Origin: an uncultured Halieaceae bacterium
Lineage (GTDB): Bacteria; Pseudomonadota; Gammaproteobacteria; Pseudomonadales; Halieaceae
DNA length: 42,026 bases
Direction: 5' to 3'
NCBI GenBank assembly: GCA_913051825.1
Contig: CAJXCR010000008.1
Coordinates: 1-42,026, forward strand
Shown here: positions 1-10,649 of the stretch, one piece after another
Layout: each line of letters starts with the position of its first letter
Position numbering within the stretch: position 1 is the first letter of the stretch
Notes under the pieces: generated by a model
Told to the model about the DNA's origin: nothing
The model's database searches: none
Seen by the model: the letters and a program-made list of their open reading frames with translations, nothing else
Made by a program: the position numbers and the translations under genes

Positions 1-594
1 ACCTGTCTCGGGATGCGTCTTTATTAATGGATGTCTTTGAGTGTCATATGCTAACTGAGACGATTTTATTGACATACTCCTATCAGAGCTCCTGTCAGAA
101 TCTCCGTACATTCCGTCGGGTGCATACGCCAACTTAGCTGAATGCACCGCGAAACGCCCCTCAATCTGATGAAAAAGATCCTTTGGCATCTCTGATAGCG
201 CATATATTTGATCCGCGAAGAGCGTATCCCCTCCTACAGGCGGTATATCGATTCCATATAGGCATGTGCCCGCGGGAGGCTTTGCCTGAAAACTCCAATC
301 TGTATGCCAATTTTCTGCGAATAGTGGACTCTTCTCAGTTGCTTTTCTTTGTATCGCTAGAATATTTCGTCTCCCTTCGATTGGTTCGATAAAGGGATCC
401 TCACCGAATGGGCCAAGAGCAAGCGAAAACTTTAAAAGTTGATCATGATCAAGAACCTGTTCAGGAAAAAAGATCACATGATATTCCAACCATGCATCTC
501 TTATTAGAGAAATAGCTTCGTTGCTTAGTGGCCTAGATAGATCTATTTCAGTAATAGCTGCACCTAGGGTTTTCCCAGAGGGTTTTATTATCAT
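1..594 (-). CDS. TauD/TfdA-family Fe(II)/2-oxoglutarate dioxygenase, N-terminal part (cut by left edge)
   Basis: The minus strand is open for 198 codons from an ATG at 594 to the first base of the window, so the gene continues outside it. Family enzymes hydroxylate small acids or sulfonates (taurine, 2,4-D and others), using Fe(II), O2 and 2-oxoglutarate in the cytoplasm. The visible product begins MIIKPSGKTLGAAITEIDLS, the usual first strand of the family. It carries the metal-binding His-x-Asp in NWHTDWSF (H97, D99) and reaches RHPLIKTHPETG, typical of the middle of TauD. The distal His and the 2-oxoglutarate-binding Arg lie beyond the edge. An in-frame stop lies upstream, with no other start between it and 594. 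It is divergent from prc. The substrate cannot be told from this fragment. Confidence 0.88.
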   Translation of the reverse strand, partial: MIIKPSGKTLGAAITEIDLSRPLSNEAISLIRDAWLEYHVIFFPEQVLDHDQLLKFSLALGPFGEDPFIEPIEGRRNILAIQRKATEKSPLFAENWHTDWSFQAKPPAGTCLYGIDIPPVGGDTLFADQIYALSEMPKDLFHQIEGRFAVHSAKLAYAPDGMYGDSDRSSDRSMSIKSSQLAYDTQRHPLIKTHPETG

Positions 595-748
595 CGACTT
601 TGCGCCACCATAGGAAGATAGCCTTAAAGGCTAATTTTCATTGTCTTTATTTAGCAGTTTACGTCATTATTTACAATATCTCCGTAGTTTGACCTAATGC
701 AAACCGAGGTAGACTAGGATTAGTTGCACTCCTTTGAGCAGAACCACC

Positions 749-2878
749 ATGGCGGGATCAATAATCAATAAAAACTTTAGAAAAAAATCAGCCGTAATCG
801 GCCTGATATTATTCTTTTTCGCTCCAAATTACTCTCTAGGGGAAAATTTAGCCTTTAGTGATTCGCAAAAATCAGCATACAAGGAACTTATTGATAACCT
901 TGAAAAAAGACACTACTCTAAAGCACCCTATAATCAGCAGCTTGCCGCGCTACATTTAACTCGATACTTCGAAAAGTTAGATCCTGGCAAGCTTTACTTT
1001 AGTAAATCCGATATTGACAAGTTTTCTTCAAATGCTGAGAGGCATGCTAATAAGCGTAATATCCTCGACACCTCACAGAGCATCGAAATATTTAATACGT
1101 TTAAAGCGCGTGCAAATAAAAGAATTGGTAATATGCTTGAAGCACTACCCCGCTACATTTCCGAGATGGATTATACCGTTGATGAGTATTTAAACACTGA
1201 TCTTGAGTCCCGCGAATGGGCTAACACTAATGAAGCTTTAAGTGATAATTGGCGTAAACATATTAAAAATCAGGTGCTTAGTTTAACTTTGACAGATAAG
1301 AATTTTAGCGACACGGTCGACCTGTTGAGAAAGCGATATGAAAGACAATTAAAAACGATAGAACAATACAATTCAATGGATGTCTTCGGTTTGTATGTTA
1401 ATTCTCTTACAGAATTGTACGATCCACATACAAAATATATGTCTCCCAGGAGTTCTGAAAATTTCAATATCAATATGAGCCTGTCTTTAGAGGGAATAGG
1501 CGCACTGCTCATGCAGGAGGACGAATATACTAAAGTACAAAGACTGATCTCAGCTGGACCAGCGGAAAAACAGGGGGAGCTTAAGCCATCGGATAGAATT
1601 GTAGGCGTAGGGCAAGATCAAAAAGGACCTATCGATGATGTAATCGGCTGGCGATTAGATGATGTCGTGGAACTTATTCGCGGACCTAAGGGGACTACAG
1701 TCCGTCTAGAAGTAATACCCGCGAACAAAAGTGCTGACTCAAGAAAAACTATATCAATAGTGCGTAATAAAGTGAAACTTGAAGAGCAATCAGCCCGGAG
1801 TTCGATCATTAAGATTAAGTCAGATGAAAAAGAAATAAAAATAGGAGTAATAGAACTACCTACTTTTTATATCGACTTTGAAGGTTTGCGTTCCGGAGAT
1901 CCAAACTACAAAAGCACCACACGCGATGTCGAAAAGCTTTTATTGGAGTTACGAGATGAACAAATAGCAGGCCTTGTCATTGACCTTCGTGACAATGGAG
2001 GAGGATCTCTTCAAGAAGCAAATGACCTGACTGGATTATTTATAGAATATGGCCCAACAGTTCAAATAAAGCACTCGTCAAAAAGAATTTGGCGTGACGG
2101 GAAGCGTAAAAAAGGCCCTTACTATAATGGGCCGTTATTAGTAATGATCAACCGTCTAAGCGCTTCTGCGTCTGAAATTTTCTCTGGAGCTGTCCAAGAT
2201 TATGGAAGAGGCATCATTGTAGGAGAACGCTCTTTCGGGAAAGGCACCGTTCAGACATTAATTCCCCTATCTTCTGGGCAGCTAAAGATAACCGAGAGCA
2301 AATTCTATAGGATTTCGGGTGCGAGTACGCAAAATAGAGGCGTCGTCCCAGATGTTGCTTTTCCATCTGTTTATAATCCAGAAGACATTGGTGAAAGCGC
2401 ACTTGATTATGCTCTGGAGTGGGACCAAATAAGCCCTGTAAGACACCGAGTCTATGGTGACTTTTCTGAAATTGTTCCTTATATAAATTCTAGGTCTCTA
2501 GAAAGAAGAAAGATAAATCCAGATTTCATCTCTCTTAAAGAAAGGGTCATCTTTTCAAACCAGAATAGAGCTAATACAGAAGTATCCTTAAATGAAGTTG
2601 ATCGAAAAACAAGAAGGTTAGACAGAGAAGCCCGTGCTCTTGAAATAGAAAATAACCGACGTCGACAAAAAGGCTTAGAAAAAATAGATAATATAAACCA
2701 GCTAGATCAGAACGAGGACACTGAAAATTCTCTGGACGATGACGCAGGTGTGGATTTTTTCCTTCAGGAAGCCGGAAATATTCTGGCAGACCTGATCCAT
2801 TTTTCAAGCAACAAAATGGAAAAGAGTACATCATCTGAATTAGCATTAAAAAACGGGCCTACTGCGCAAAAGCCTTAA
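749..2878 (+). CDS. prc: Carboxy-terminal (tail-specific) processing protease Prc
   Basis: Periplasmic S41 serine protease that trims or degrades proteins by their C-termini; in E. coli it processes FtsI and regulates murein hydrolases. About 709 residues from the ATG at 749, slightly longer than E. coli Prc (682). A basic N-terminus and hydrophobic stretch (residues about 11-30) form a signal peptide. A PDZ domain sits around residues 235-325 and the S41 domain follows. The Ser-Lys dyad is S473 in RLSASASEIFSGA and K498 in SFGKGTVQ, 25 residues apart as in the family. The C-terminal tail-specific region, rich in charged residues, is present. An in-frame TTG at 734 would add five residues; neither start has a strong Shine-Dalgarno, and I prefer the ATG. 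The gene stands alone, converging on serS. Confidence 0.95.
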   Translation: MAGSIINKNFRKKSAVIGLILFFFAPNYSLGENLAFSDSQKSAYKELIDNLEKRHYSKAPYNQQLAALHLTRYFEKLDPGKLYFSKSDIDKFSSNAERHANKRNILDTSQSIEIFNTFKARANKRIGNMLEALPRYISEMDYTVDEYLNTDLESREWANTNEALSDNWRKHIKNQVLSLTLTDKNFSDTVDLLRKRYERQLKTIEQYNSMDVFGLYVNSLTELYDPHTKYMSPRSSENFNINMSLSLEGIGALLMQEDEYTKVQRLISAGPAEKQGELKPSDRIVGVGQDQKGPIDDVIGWRLDDVVELIRGPKGTTVRLEVIPANKSADSRKTISIVRNKVKLEEQSARSSIIKIKSDEKEIKIGVIELPTFYIDFEGLRSGDPNYKSTTRDVEKLLLELRDEQIAGLVIDLRDNGGGSLQEANDLTGLFIEYGPTVQIKHSSKRIWRDGKRKKGPYYNGPLLVMINRLSASASEIFSGAVQDYGRGIIVGERSFGKGTVQTLIPLSSGQLKITESKFYRISGASTQNRGVVPDVAFPSVYNPEDIGESALDYALEWDQISPVRHRVYGDFSEIVPYINSRSLERRKINPDFISLKERVIFSNQNRANTEVSLNEVDRKTRRLDREARALEIENNRRRQKGLEKIDNINQLDQNEDTENSLDDDAGVDFFLQEAGNILADLIHFSSNKMEKSTSSELALKNGPTAQKP

Positions 2879-2993
2879 CATAGAATCATAAACAGTATGA
2901 AAAAATAAATTTCTAGACGCCTCAGAAATTACAATTGTTAAAGCCGACAATACGTTTTCTTCTATTAAATAGACTAGCAGAAAGGGTAATTTT

Positions 2994-4295
2994 TTAACTT
3001 TTTGTCAATGTGTCAATGCCTCTCATATAGGGCTGTAATGCTCTAGGAATTGCGATTGAACCATTTTTTTTCTGGCCATTCTCTAGCAACGCTACCAAGG
3101 TTCTACCAACTGCTAAAGCTGACCCATTTAGAGTATGAATTAGCTCGACCTCTCCATTCTCCGGATTACGCCATCTCGCTCGCATCCTCCGTGCTTGAAA
3201 GTCTCCAAATAGAGAACAGCTGGAGATTTCTCTATATGCCTGCTGCGCTGGCAGCCAAACCTCTAGATCATAAGTTTTTTGGGAAGAAAATCCCATATCC
3301 CCGCCACATAATAGAACCTTTCTATATGGCAGCTCGAGGGCCTGGAGAATAGATTCCGCATGAGACGTCAATTCCTCGAGTGCGCCTTCTCCTCTAAACG
3401 CCGGGACTAGCTGGACTAATTCAACCTTATCAAATTGGTGCTGCCTGATCATTCCTCGAGTATCGCGGCCATAGCTACCGGCTTCACTTCTAAAGCAAGG
3501 GGTATGACAAACATATCTGATCCCGTTATTAACAAAGTCGCCTGCCTCAAAAATTCTATCTCTTGCCACATTAGTAACCGGTACTTCAGCAGTAGGTATA
3601 AGGTAAAAGTTTTGGTCACCTTCAATTTTGAACAAATCTTCTTCAAACTTTGGAAGATTACCTGTGCCATACAATGAGTCAGAATTTACCAAATAGGGAA
3701 CATATATTTCTTGATACCCAAAATCTGAAATATGCTTGTCCAACATGAATTGAATTAGCGCGCGATGCAATCTAGCCAAGCCATCATATAAAACTGAAAA
3801 TCTTGATCCTGCAATCTTGCTTGCCATCTCGGAATCGTAATCGCCAAGACCTTCTCCCAGAGCAACATGATCTAATATCTCAAAATCAAAAGTCTTTGGT
3901 TCACCCCATCGATAAATCTCCACATTATCTTCTTCAGAAGATCCTTTGGGGACCGAATCATCCGGCAGATTAGGTATCTCCAAAATAAATTTATCGATTT
4001 CCGATTGGATCAACGAAGATTCGGTATTAGCCTCTTCTAAACTGCTTTCTAATTTTTGCAAATTATCAGCGACTTCTGCTTTGGCATCATCTACGGAATA
4101 CCCCTCCTTGATCAACTGACCAACTTTTCCAGATATCACCTTTCGCTCGGCCTGAAGACTCTGACTTCTAACAACAGCTGCTTTTCTTTTTGAATCAAGA
4201 CTAGAGAAGGTTTCAGTATCAAAAACCACTCCCCTTTTTAAAAGCCTATCAACCACAAGCGCTGGGTTACTTCTTATTTCTTTGATATCTAACAT
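2994..4295 (-). CDS. serS: Seryl-tRNA synthetase
   Basis: Charges tRNA-Ser (and tRNA-Sec where present) with serine in the cytoplasm. The 433-residue length matches bacterial SerRS (E. coli 430). The N-terminal tRNA-binding coiled-coil arm covers about residues 1-110 and is rich in Lys, Glu and Leu. The class II core follows, with motif 2 around [20 protein letters not shown] and motif 3 in [19 protein letters not shown]. The start [11 protein letters not shown] is the canonical SerRS N-terminus. It lies 116 bp downstream of rarA in the order ftsK-lolA-rarA-serS, the same as in E. coli, so it may be cotranscribed or have its own promoter in that gap. Nothing unusual in the catalytic motifs. 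Confidence 0.97.
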   Translation of the reverse strand: MLDIKEIRSNPALVVDRLLKRGVVFDTETFSSLDSKRKAAVVRSQSLQAERKVISGKVGQLIKEGYSVDDAKAEVADNLQKLESSLEEANTESSLIQSEIDKFILEIPNLPDDSVPKGSSEEDNVEIYRWGEPKTFDFEILDHVALGEGLGDYDSEMASKIAGSRFSVLYDGLARLHRALIQFMLDKHISDFGYQEIYVPYLVNSDSLYGTGNLPKFEEDLFKIEGDQNFYLIPTAEVPVTNVARDRIFEAGDFVNNGIRYVCHTPCFRSEAGSYGRDTRGMIRQHQFDKVELVQLVPAFRGEGALEELTSHAESILQALELPYRKVLLCGGDMGFSSQKTYDLEVWLPAQQAYREISSCSLFGDFQARRMRARWRNPENGEVELIHTLNGSALAVGRTLVALLENGQKKNGSIAIPRALQPYMRGIDTLTKS

Positions 4296-4411
4296 TTATT
4301 TGTCACAAGATTTCTTGATCTGCTTAAATTAGGCTGGAAAGATTCGAGATCGGTTCCAGCGAATTAGAAATTGAATTGTACTCGATCAAAAGCTGAGGTG
4401 ATACTGTGGTC

Positions 4412-5803
4412 TCATGGATAACGCTTCTGTAAACTTCTCTGATCTCTAAGCCTAAGTTCCTTCAGCTTCTCTTTTATGTCCGATTCAATGCCATTATCAG
4501 TTGGCTCATAAAACAGAGAATCCTTTAAGATTTCTGGAAAGTAAGATTCTCCAGCAGAATAACTCCCCTCTTCATCATGACTATATCTATACTCTAAACC
4601 GTGATTGAGTTCTGCCATTAAATTAGTTGTGGGATTCCTTAAGTGGATTGGAACTTCAAGGCTATTACTATTTTGAACGGTTGATCTAGCGTTATTAAAC
4701 GCTTTATAAACAGCATTACTCTTTGGTGCGCAAGATAGATAGACAATAGCTTGTGCAATAGCTAATTCTCCCTCAGGACTACCGAGGCGCTCTTGAACTT
4801 GCCAAGAGTTCAAAGCAATACTTAATGCTTGCGGATCTGCATTACCAATGTCTTCCGATGCCATTCGGACTACTCTCCTTGCAATATATATTGGGTCGCA
4901 ACCCCCGTCTATTAGACGGCAAAACCAATATAGAGCGGCATCCGGAGCACTACCTCTGACAGACTTGTGCAGTGCACTAATAAAATCGTAAAAATAATCA
5001 CCCTTTTTATCAAAACGACGTACGCTAGCCTGAAATATCTGCGCGAATAACTTGTCAGATAGTTCTTGCTTATCTTTAGATTCATTTTCTAGCGCTTCTA
5101 AAATGAGTTCTAGAACATTCAATCCTTTCCTAGCGTCACCATCTGAATTTATTGCAACTTTCTCTAATTGCTCATCCGAAAAATATATACTTGAGCGGTT
5201 TGCTAAGTTCAAAGCTTCCTTAAATAGTCGAATCAGAGTTTCGGTTGATAGCGCCTCTAATTTATAAACGCTACATCTAGAAAGAAGCGCATTATTTATT
5301 TCAAATGAAGGATTCTCTGTCGTTGCTCCGATAAAGATAATTGTTCCATTTTCGATATGTGGAAGAAAACTATCTTGTTGATTCTTATTAAAACGATGAA
5401 CTTCATCTACAAAAACTAGTGTTTTCTTTCCTACCTTGATGTTATTTTTTCCGGATTCAATTGCCTGTCTAATATCCGCCATGCCAGCCATGACTGCTGA
5501 AAGCTCAATGAGTGATGCTTTAGCCTCATTAGCGGCTATTCTAGCCAAAGTGGTCTTTCCTACGCCTGGAGGACCCCATAGGATCATCGAGTGGATATCG
5601 CCAGAATCAATAGAAAGTCTCAATGGCATTTGTTCGCCAATTAAATGATCTTGTCCAAAAAAAGCTTGCAGACTGTGCGGCCGAACTTCAGCGGCAAATG
5701 GAATTGTACTGATGGAATCAGCTGACTTTGAGAATTCTGATATCTGCTCGTCAGGATGACGCGTATCAAACAATTCCTGATTAGGGGAGTTAGAAGTTTC
5801 CAT
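4412..5803 (-). CDS. rarA: Replication-associated recombination protein RarA (MgsA), AAA+ ATPase
   Basis: AAA+ ATPase related to clamp-loader subunits and RuvB; acts at stalled replication forks and binds SSB and single-strand/double-strand DNA junctions. The Walker A motif GPPGVGKTT and Walker B LVFVDEVHRFNK are clear, followed by sensor 1 FIGATTENPSFEIN and the C-terminal tetramerisation region (DAALYWFCRLIDGGCDPIYI, ALNSWQVQERLG). I chose ATG 5803 (METSNSPNQ..., 463 residues, close to E. coli RarA at 447). It has a GGAA sequence about 10 bases upstream and overlaps lolA by only 14 bases. An upstream ATG at 5833 would overlap lolA by 44 bases and add ten non-conserved residues. Neighbouring lolA and serS keep the conserved gammaproteobacterial order. 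Confidence 0.95.
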   Translation of the reverse strand: METSNSPNQELFDTRHPDEQISEFSKSADSISTIPFAAEVRPHSLQAFFGQDHLIGEQMPLRLSIDSGDIHSMILWGPPGVGKTTLARIAANEAKASLIELSAVMAGMADIRQAIESGKNNIKVGKKTLVFVDEVHRFNKNQQDSFLPHIENGTIIFIGATTENPSFEINNALLSRCSVYKLEALSTETLIRLFKEALNLANRSSIYFSDEQLEKVAINSDGDARKGLNVLELILEALENESKDKQELSDKLFAQIFQASVRRFDKKGDYFYDFISALHKSVRGSAPDAALYWFCRLIDGGCDPIYIARRVVRMASEDIGNADPQALSIALNSWQVQERLGSPEGELAIAQAIVYLSCAPKSNAVYKAFNNARSTVQNSNSLEVPIHLRNPTTNLMAELNHGLEYRYSHDEEGSYSAGESYFPEILKDSLFYEPTDNGIESDIKEKLKELRLRDQRSLQKRYP

Positions 5804-6416
5804 CGTACAGAAGTTCCGCGTTTTCTGATGCATTTACAACAAAATCTTGCGCTGTAAGTGATGGGTTATATCGAAGGTGTGAAAGCTCTATTTTCTGCTC
5901 TTGACCTAGCCGATCAATTATTTCAATTTGAGACAATTCATGTTTGGTAAAATACAGACGAACCATCTTAAAGTTAGAATTTGGACTCCGGGGAGTTAGG
6001 TGATAATAACCCGTAGTAGGTGAAACGATAGAATATTCGTTTTTTATAGAAGTCGAATCGCCTAGTAAAACCTGCAGTGAAGCCATTTGATCGGAAATCT
6101 TTCGTCGAGCCACCGTCTCTAAGTCTTTATCATAATGCCAGATAAATTCCGCATCACTTAGCACCAGTTGATCATCCGGTGCAATTTGATGCCACCTGAA
6201 ATAACTAGGCTTGAGACACCTAAAATCTCCAGTAGATTCTAGCGAAAATCCGTCATAAGCACTTAATTGCGTTTGTCTGAAAGTGCCAGAAAGAGAGGTA
6301 AAGCTATCCAACCAAGAGAAGAGAACATCGAACTGCTCTTCATCAGAATTTGCCGCAGACAAATTGTGAAAAAAAGAAAAGGCAATGAATAGTAAAAACA
6401 ATCTTTTATTTAACAT
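5790..6416 (-). CDS. lolA: Outer-membrane lipoprotein carrier protein LolA
   Basis: Periplasmic chaperone that takes lipoproteins from the LolCDE transporter and delivers them to LolB at the outer membrane. 208 residues, as usual for LolA precursors. The N-terminus [21 protein letters not shown] is a clear Sec signal peptide with an Ala-x-Ala-like cleavage region. The mature part has the LolA pattern: LDSFTSLSGTFRQTQL, then a Phe-Arg-Trp strand (SYFRWH), then WHYDKDLETVARR. Its ATG overlaps the ftsK stop codon by one base (TAATG), and its 3' end overlaps rarA, indicating translational coupling within a ftsK-lolA-rarA operon. Confidence 0.93.
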   Translation of the reverse strand: MLNKRLFLLFIAFSFFHNLSAANSDEEQFDVLFSWLDSFTSLSGTFRQTQLSAYDGFSLESTGDFRCLKPSYFRWHQIAPDDQLVLSDAEFIWHYDKDLETVARRKISDQMASLQVLLGDSTSIKNEYSIVSPTTGYYHLTPRSPNSNFKMVRLYFTKHELSQIEIIDRLGQEQKIELSHLRYNPSLTAQDFVVNASENAELLYDGNF

Positions 6417-8728
6417 TAACTACTCACAGGAGGTGGTGCAATAACTTCACGCTGGCCGTTAGATGCCATTTCTGTTACCACACCAGCCTTCTCCATAGAT
6501 TCTATTAACCGGGCTGCTCGATTGTATCCAATACGAAGTTTGCGCTGCACACTAGAGATAGAGGCTCGTCTACTCTTAGTTACATAACTGACGGCTTCAT
6601 CATATAGAGGATCCAATTCATGGTCCTTCGAGTTCGTCTCTGATTGAATTTCATTAGGCATAACGGCAACATTTCGACCTTCATCGATAAGATCAGAAAT
6701 ATAAGCTGGATCTCCTCGATTTTTCCAATCAGCCGCCACTCTGTGGACTTCGTCATCAGAGCAAAAGGCACCATGAACCCTTGTTGGCACTCCAGATCCT
6801 GGAGGAAGAAATAGCATATCACCATGCCCCAACAATTGCTCGGCACCTCCTTGATCAAGTATGGTTCTAGAATCCACCTTAGAACTCACTTGAAATGCAA
6901 TTCTGGTTGGTATATTGGCCTTTATGAGCCCAGTGATAACATCTACAGATGGTCTCTGTGTGGCTAAGATAAGGTGTATTCCGGCGGCTCGAGCCTTCTG
7001 CGCGATCCTCGCAATTAGTTGCTCAACTTTCTTACCCACAATCATCATCATATCAGCGAATTCATCAATAACGACTACAATGGCTGGAAGTTCCTCTAGA
7101 TTGGGTGCGTCTATATTATTTTCCGATAAAGAACTATCATCAGGATTCCACAAAGGGTCAGGTATGCCACTTCCTTTATTATTAGCATCGGAAATCTTCT
7201 TGTTGTAACCAGAAAGATTTCGCACTCCCAACGAAGCCATTAATTTATATCTTCTCTCCATCTCTGCAACACACCATCGAAGGCCATTTGCCGCATCCTT
7301 CATATCGGTAATGACTGGTGTAAGTAAATGAGGTATTCCATCATAAACAGAAAGTTCTAACATTTTAGGATCCACTAAAATCAGTCTCACGTCACTTGGA
7401 GATGCCTTATATAATAGGCTCATTAACATGCAATTCACGCCTACTGACTTCCCTGACCCAGTCGTCCCAGCTACTAGCAAATGCGGCATCTTCGCAAGAT
7501 CTGCAACTACAGGCTGGCCTGAAATATCATGGCCAAGAGCTAAACTCAAAGGTGATTTCGATTTGTCGAATGCTTTGGATGATAAGACTTCTTTAAAATT
7601 TACAATCTCCCGATGTTCATTTGGAATCTCAATGCCAACTGCGCTTTTTCCCGGTATCACTTCAACTACACGAACAGAAATTACTGAAAGTGATCGTGCA
7701 AGATCCTTCGCTAAATTTGAGATTCTAGAAACCTTTACTCCTGCTGCGGGTTGAATTTCAAAACGCGTAATTACGGGGCCTGGATAAACTGACGTGACCT
7801 CTGCACTAACTCCAAAATCAGAAAGCTTTAATTCAAGAAGTTTGGATAAACCCTGTAAGGCTTCAGCTGAATAACCTTTATCAAGATCTTTAGATGCATC
7901 ATCAAGCAACTGTAAGGCCGGAAGCTCTCCTGAAACGGGGGTCTGAAACAATTTTTGCTGGCGCTCTTTTTCAGCACGATCACTTTTCTCTTTCTCTTTT
8001 TTTGGTAGTTTTATGCGACGAGGTTTTCGTTTATTTTCTCTTTCTACATGCTTTGCAATTTCAACTTTTCTAGCTCTCGCTTGGCGATTTCGAATTTGTT
8101 TGGATTCAATGTTCTTCATCAAAATGAGCATAGAGGACACCAGAAGCTCATAAGCTTTAATTGTTTTCTCTCCCACTTGATCAATAACGCTTAGCCAACT
8201 TAAATCGCTTAATATGGTAAACCCAAAAAGCAACGTCCCCACTAGAAGTAAGCGACCTCCTGCAACATTAAACGCTTCAAGAGCTGCACTCCCGGAGATA
8301 ATCCCAACAATTCCACCCGCGCCCTGAGGCATCGAGGCGACGTCAAAAACATTCATCGACAAAAGCGAAGCACCAGCTATTATTACTAAAATCAAGCCCA
8401 AAGTGCGTATAGAAAGATTTAATGCAGAAAAATCTCCCCTTATCTGCGGCATGAGCAAGAGACGAAAAAACCTGTAAATAAGAAGTACAGGAAAAAAATA
8501 AGCCATATATCCAACTAAAGAGAACAAGATATCTGAGATCCAGGCACCCGCTATACCACCCAGATTATAGATATGGGAGCCAGATCCCGTAGTAGACCAA
8601 CCTGGATCGGAAGAGTTATGACTTACCAAGGAGAGAATAATGTAGGCATTTATCGCTCCTATCGAGATAAACGCTGCCTCCTTTAAGCGATTAATAAGCA
8701 CATTATAAGTTTCAGCTCTATTAGGCAT
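6416..8728 (-). CDS. ftsK: DNA translocase FtsK
   Basis: Septum-anchored DNA pump that clears and aligns chromosome termini, activates XerCD at dif and supports division. The 770-residue protein is far shorter than E. coli FtsK (1329) because the linker is short. Residues about 20-200 hold four to five membrane segments. Residues about 205-260 are a highly basic, charged linker. The alpha/beta motor follows, with Walker [11 protein letters not shown] (421-430), Walker [15 protein letters not shown] and [20 protein letters not shown]. The C-terminal gamma winged helix (about 700-765, [20 protein letters not shown]) should read KOPS sequences. The compact architecture resembles SpoIIIE and Pseudomonas FtsK. 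It heads the operon with lolA and is divergent from trxB; the lrp gene found there in E. coli is absent. Confidence 0.96.
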   Translation of the reverse strand: MPNRAETYNVLINRLKEAAFISIGAINAYIILSLVSHNSSDPGWSTTGSGSHIYNLGGIAGAWISDILFSLVGYMAYFFPVLLIYRFFRLLLMPQIRGDFSALNLSIRTLGLILVIIAGASLLSMNVFDVASMPQGAGGIVGIISGSAALEAFNVAGGRLLLVGTLLFGFTILSDLSWLSVIDQVGEKTIKAYELLVSSMLILMKNIESKQIRNRQARARKVEIAKHVERENKRKPRRIKLPKKEKEKSDRAEKERQQKLFQTPVSGELPALQLLDDASKDLDKGYSAEALQGLSKLLELKLSDFGVSAEVTSVYPGPVITRFEIQPAAGVKVSRISNLAKDLARSLSVISVRVVEVIPGKSAVGIEIPNEHREIVNFKEVLSSKAFDKSKSPLSLALGHDISGQPVVADLAKMPHLLVAGTTGSGKSVGVNCMLMSLLYKASPSDVRLILVDPKMLELSVYDGIPHLLTPVITDMKDAANGLRWCVAEMERRYKLMASLGVRNLSGYNKKISDANNKGSGIPDPLWNPDDSSLSENNIDAPNLEELPAIVVVIDEFADMMMIVGKKVEQLIARIAQKARAAGIHLILATQRPSVDVITGLIKANIPTRIAFQVSSKVDSRTILDQGGAEQLLGHGDMLFLPPGSGVPTRVHGAFCSDDEVHRVAADWKNRGDPAYISDLIDEGRNVAVMPNEIQSETNSKDHELDPLYDEAVSYVTKSRRASISSVQRKLRIGYNRAARLIESMEKAGVVTEMASNGQREVIAPPPVSS

Positions 8729-8761
8729 GCAAATTATTCTCTCAAATAATAACTAAAATTG

Positions 8762-8782
8762 ATTATCTTTATTAAAGATAAT
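8762..8782. promoter_or_regulatory. Perfect 9-bp inverted repeat between ftsK and trxB (possible operator)
   Basis: ATTATCTTT and AAAGATAAT are perfect inverted arms separated by ATT. The repeat sits 34 bases before the ftsK start, inside a 214-base AT-rich divergent region that holds no gene. It could bind a dimeric regulator or form a hairpin in the ftsK leader. No T-run follows it, so it is not a typical terminator. The regulator is unknown. Confidence 0.4.
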
Positions 8783-8909
8783 TGGATTAAGATTATATCT
8801 GTTAAATCAAAAGTTTACTTTTAATTTTAATGTCCGTTTGTTTATTTATAATAAAATCAATCAGGTTTTATCAAAGCAACACTTTATTAATCTATCCTTA
8901 ATGCTCTAA

Positions 8910-9893
<984 letters not shown>

Positions 9894-9932
9894 CTAGACC
9901 ACTTATCTCTTAAATAAGATAACTATTTACTA

Positions 9933-10649
9933 ATGGATAGGCTTACGATACTGAGTAAAGATAAGGCGCACTTCCCACCTACTCACCAAGCATTAATCGA
10001 ACCGAACGGACTCTTAGCAGCCGGAGGAGATCTAACTCCCGAAAGACTGCTAAATGCCTATAAATTAGGTATTTTCCCGTGGTACGAGTCGCCTAATCCT
10101 ATATTATGGTGGACACCAAATCCGAGATCAGTATTGTTTTTAAACGAGTTGCACATTTCACGATCAATGCGCAAAGTTCTTAAAAGAAGGGAATATAGAG
10201 TTTTTTTTGACAAAGATTTCTCAAATGTCGTAGAGCAGTGCGCATTAACGAGAAAAGCTGATGGTGGGACTTGGCTAAATGGGGAGATGCAACAAGCATA
10301 TATCGATCTGCACCATAGTGGTATCGCACATTCCGTATCAATTTACGACCTAAATGGGAGTCTACAAGGAGGATTATATGGGATAGCGTTAGGCAAAATA
10401 TTTTTTGGAGAATCCATGTTTACGATCAAGCCAAATATGTCAAAAGTTGCTCTTATCGAGCTCGTAAACATTTTAACTATTAATAAATTTCAATTGATTG
10501 ATTGCCAGATTGAGACAAATCATCTAACTTCTCTTGGCGCTAGATCTATAAGCAGAATGGATTTTGAGACACTACTTAGAACTTTTATTTCTGATGAGGT
10601 TACAGAAGCTTCCATAGATTTTGAAAATGGTCCGAGCGCTCTAAATTGA
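9933..10649 (+). CDS. aat: Leucyl/phenylalanyl-tRNA--protein transferase
   Basis: Transfers Leu or Phe from charged tRNA to proteins with N-terminal Lys or Arg, creating primary N-degrons recognised by ClpS. 238 residues (E. coli 234). Recognisable blocks: FPPTHQALIEPNGLLAAGGD, GIFPWYESPNPILWWTPNPR, ELHISRSMRKVLKRR, GGLYGIALGKIFFGESMF and LIDCQIETNHLTSLGARSIS. Its TGA stop overlaps the TTG start of bpt (TTGA), so the two are translationally coupled. Placement next to bpt and infA, opposite clpA-clpS, puts the N-degron enzymes together. Confidence 0.96.
   Translation: MDRLTILSKDKAHFPPTHQALIEPNGLLAAGGDLTPERLLNAYKLGIFPWYESPNPILWWTPNPRSVLFLNELHISRSMRKVLKRREYRVFFDKDFSNVVEQCALTRKADGGTWLNGEMQQAYIDLHHSGIAHSVSIYDLNGSLQGGLYGIALGKIFFGESMFTIKPNMSKVALIELVNILTINKFQLIDCQIETNHLTSLGARSISRMDFETLLRTFISDEVTEASIDFENGPSALN

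Noticed and set aside
183-392. 69-codon plus-strand reading frame near the left edge
   Set aside because: It lies opposite the well-supported TauD-family frame, and its product matches nothing.
2908-2930. Inverted repeat AATTTCT/AGAAATT between prc and serS as a terminator
   Set aside because: Seven AT-rich pairs with a nine-base loop. A T-rich stretch follows on the minus strand, but the stem is too weak to call in such AT-rich DNA.
5804-5833. Longer rarA start at ATG 5833
   Set aside because: Adds ten unconserved residues and a 44-base overlap with lolA; ATG 5803 is more plausible.
9903-9922. Inverted repeat TTATCT/AGATAA between trxB and aat
   Set aside because: Short and AT-only apart from one pair in each arm, no T-run; likely chance.
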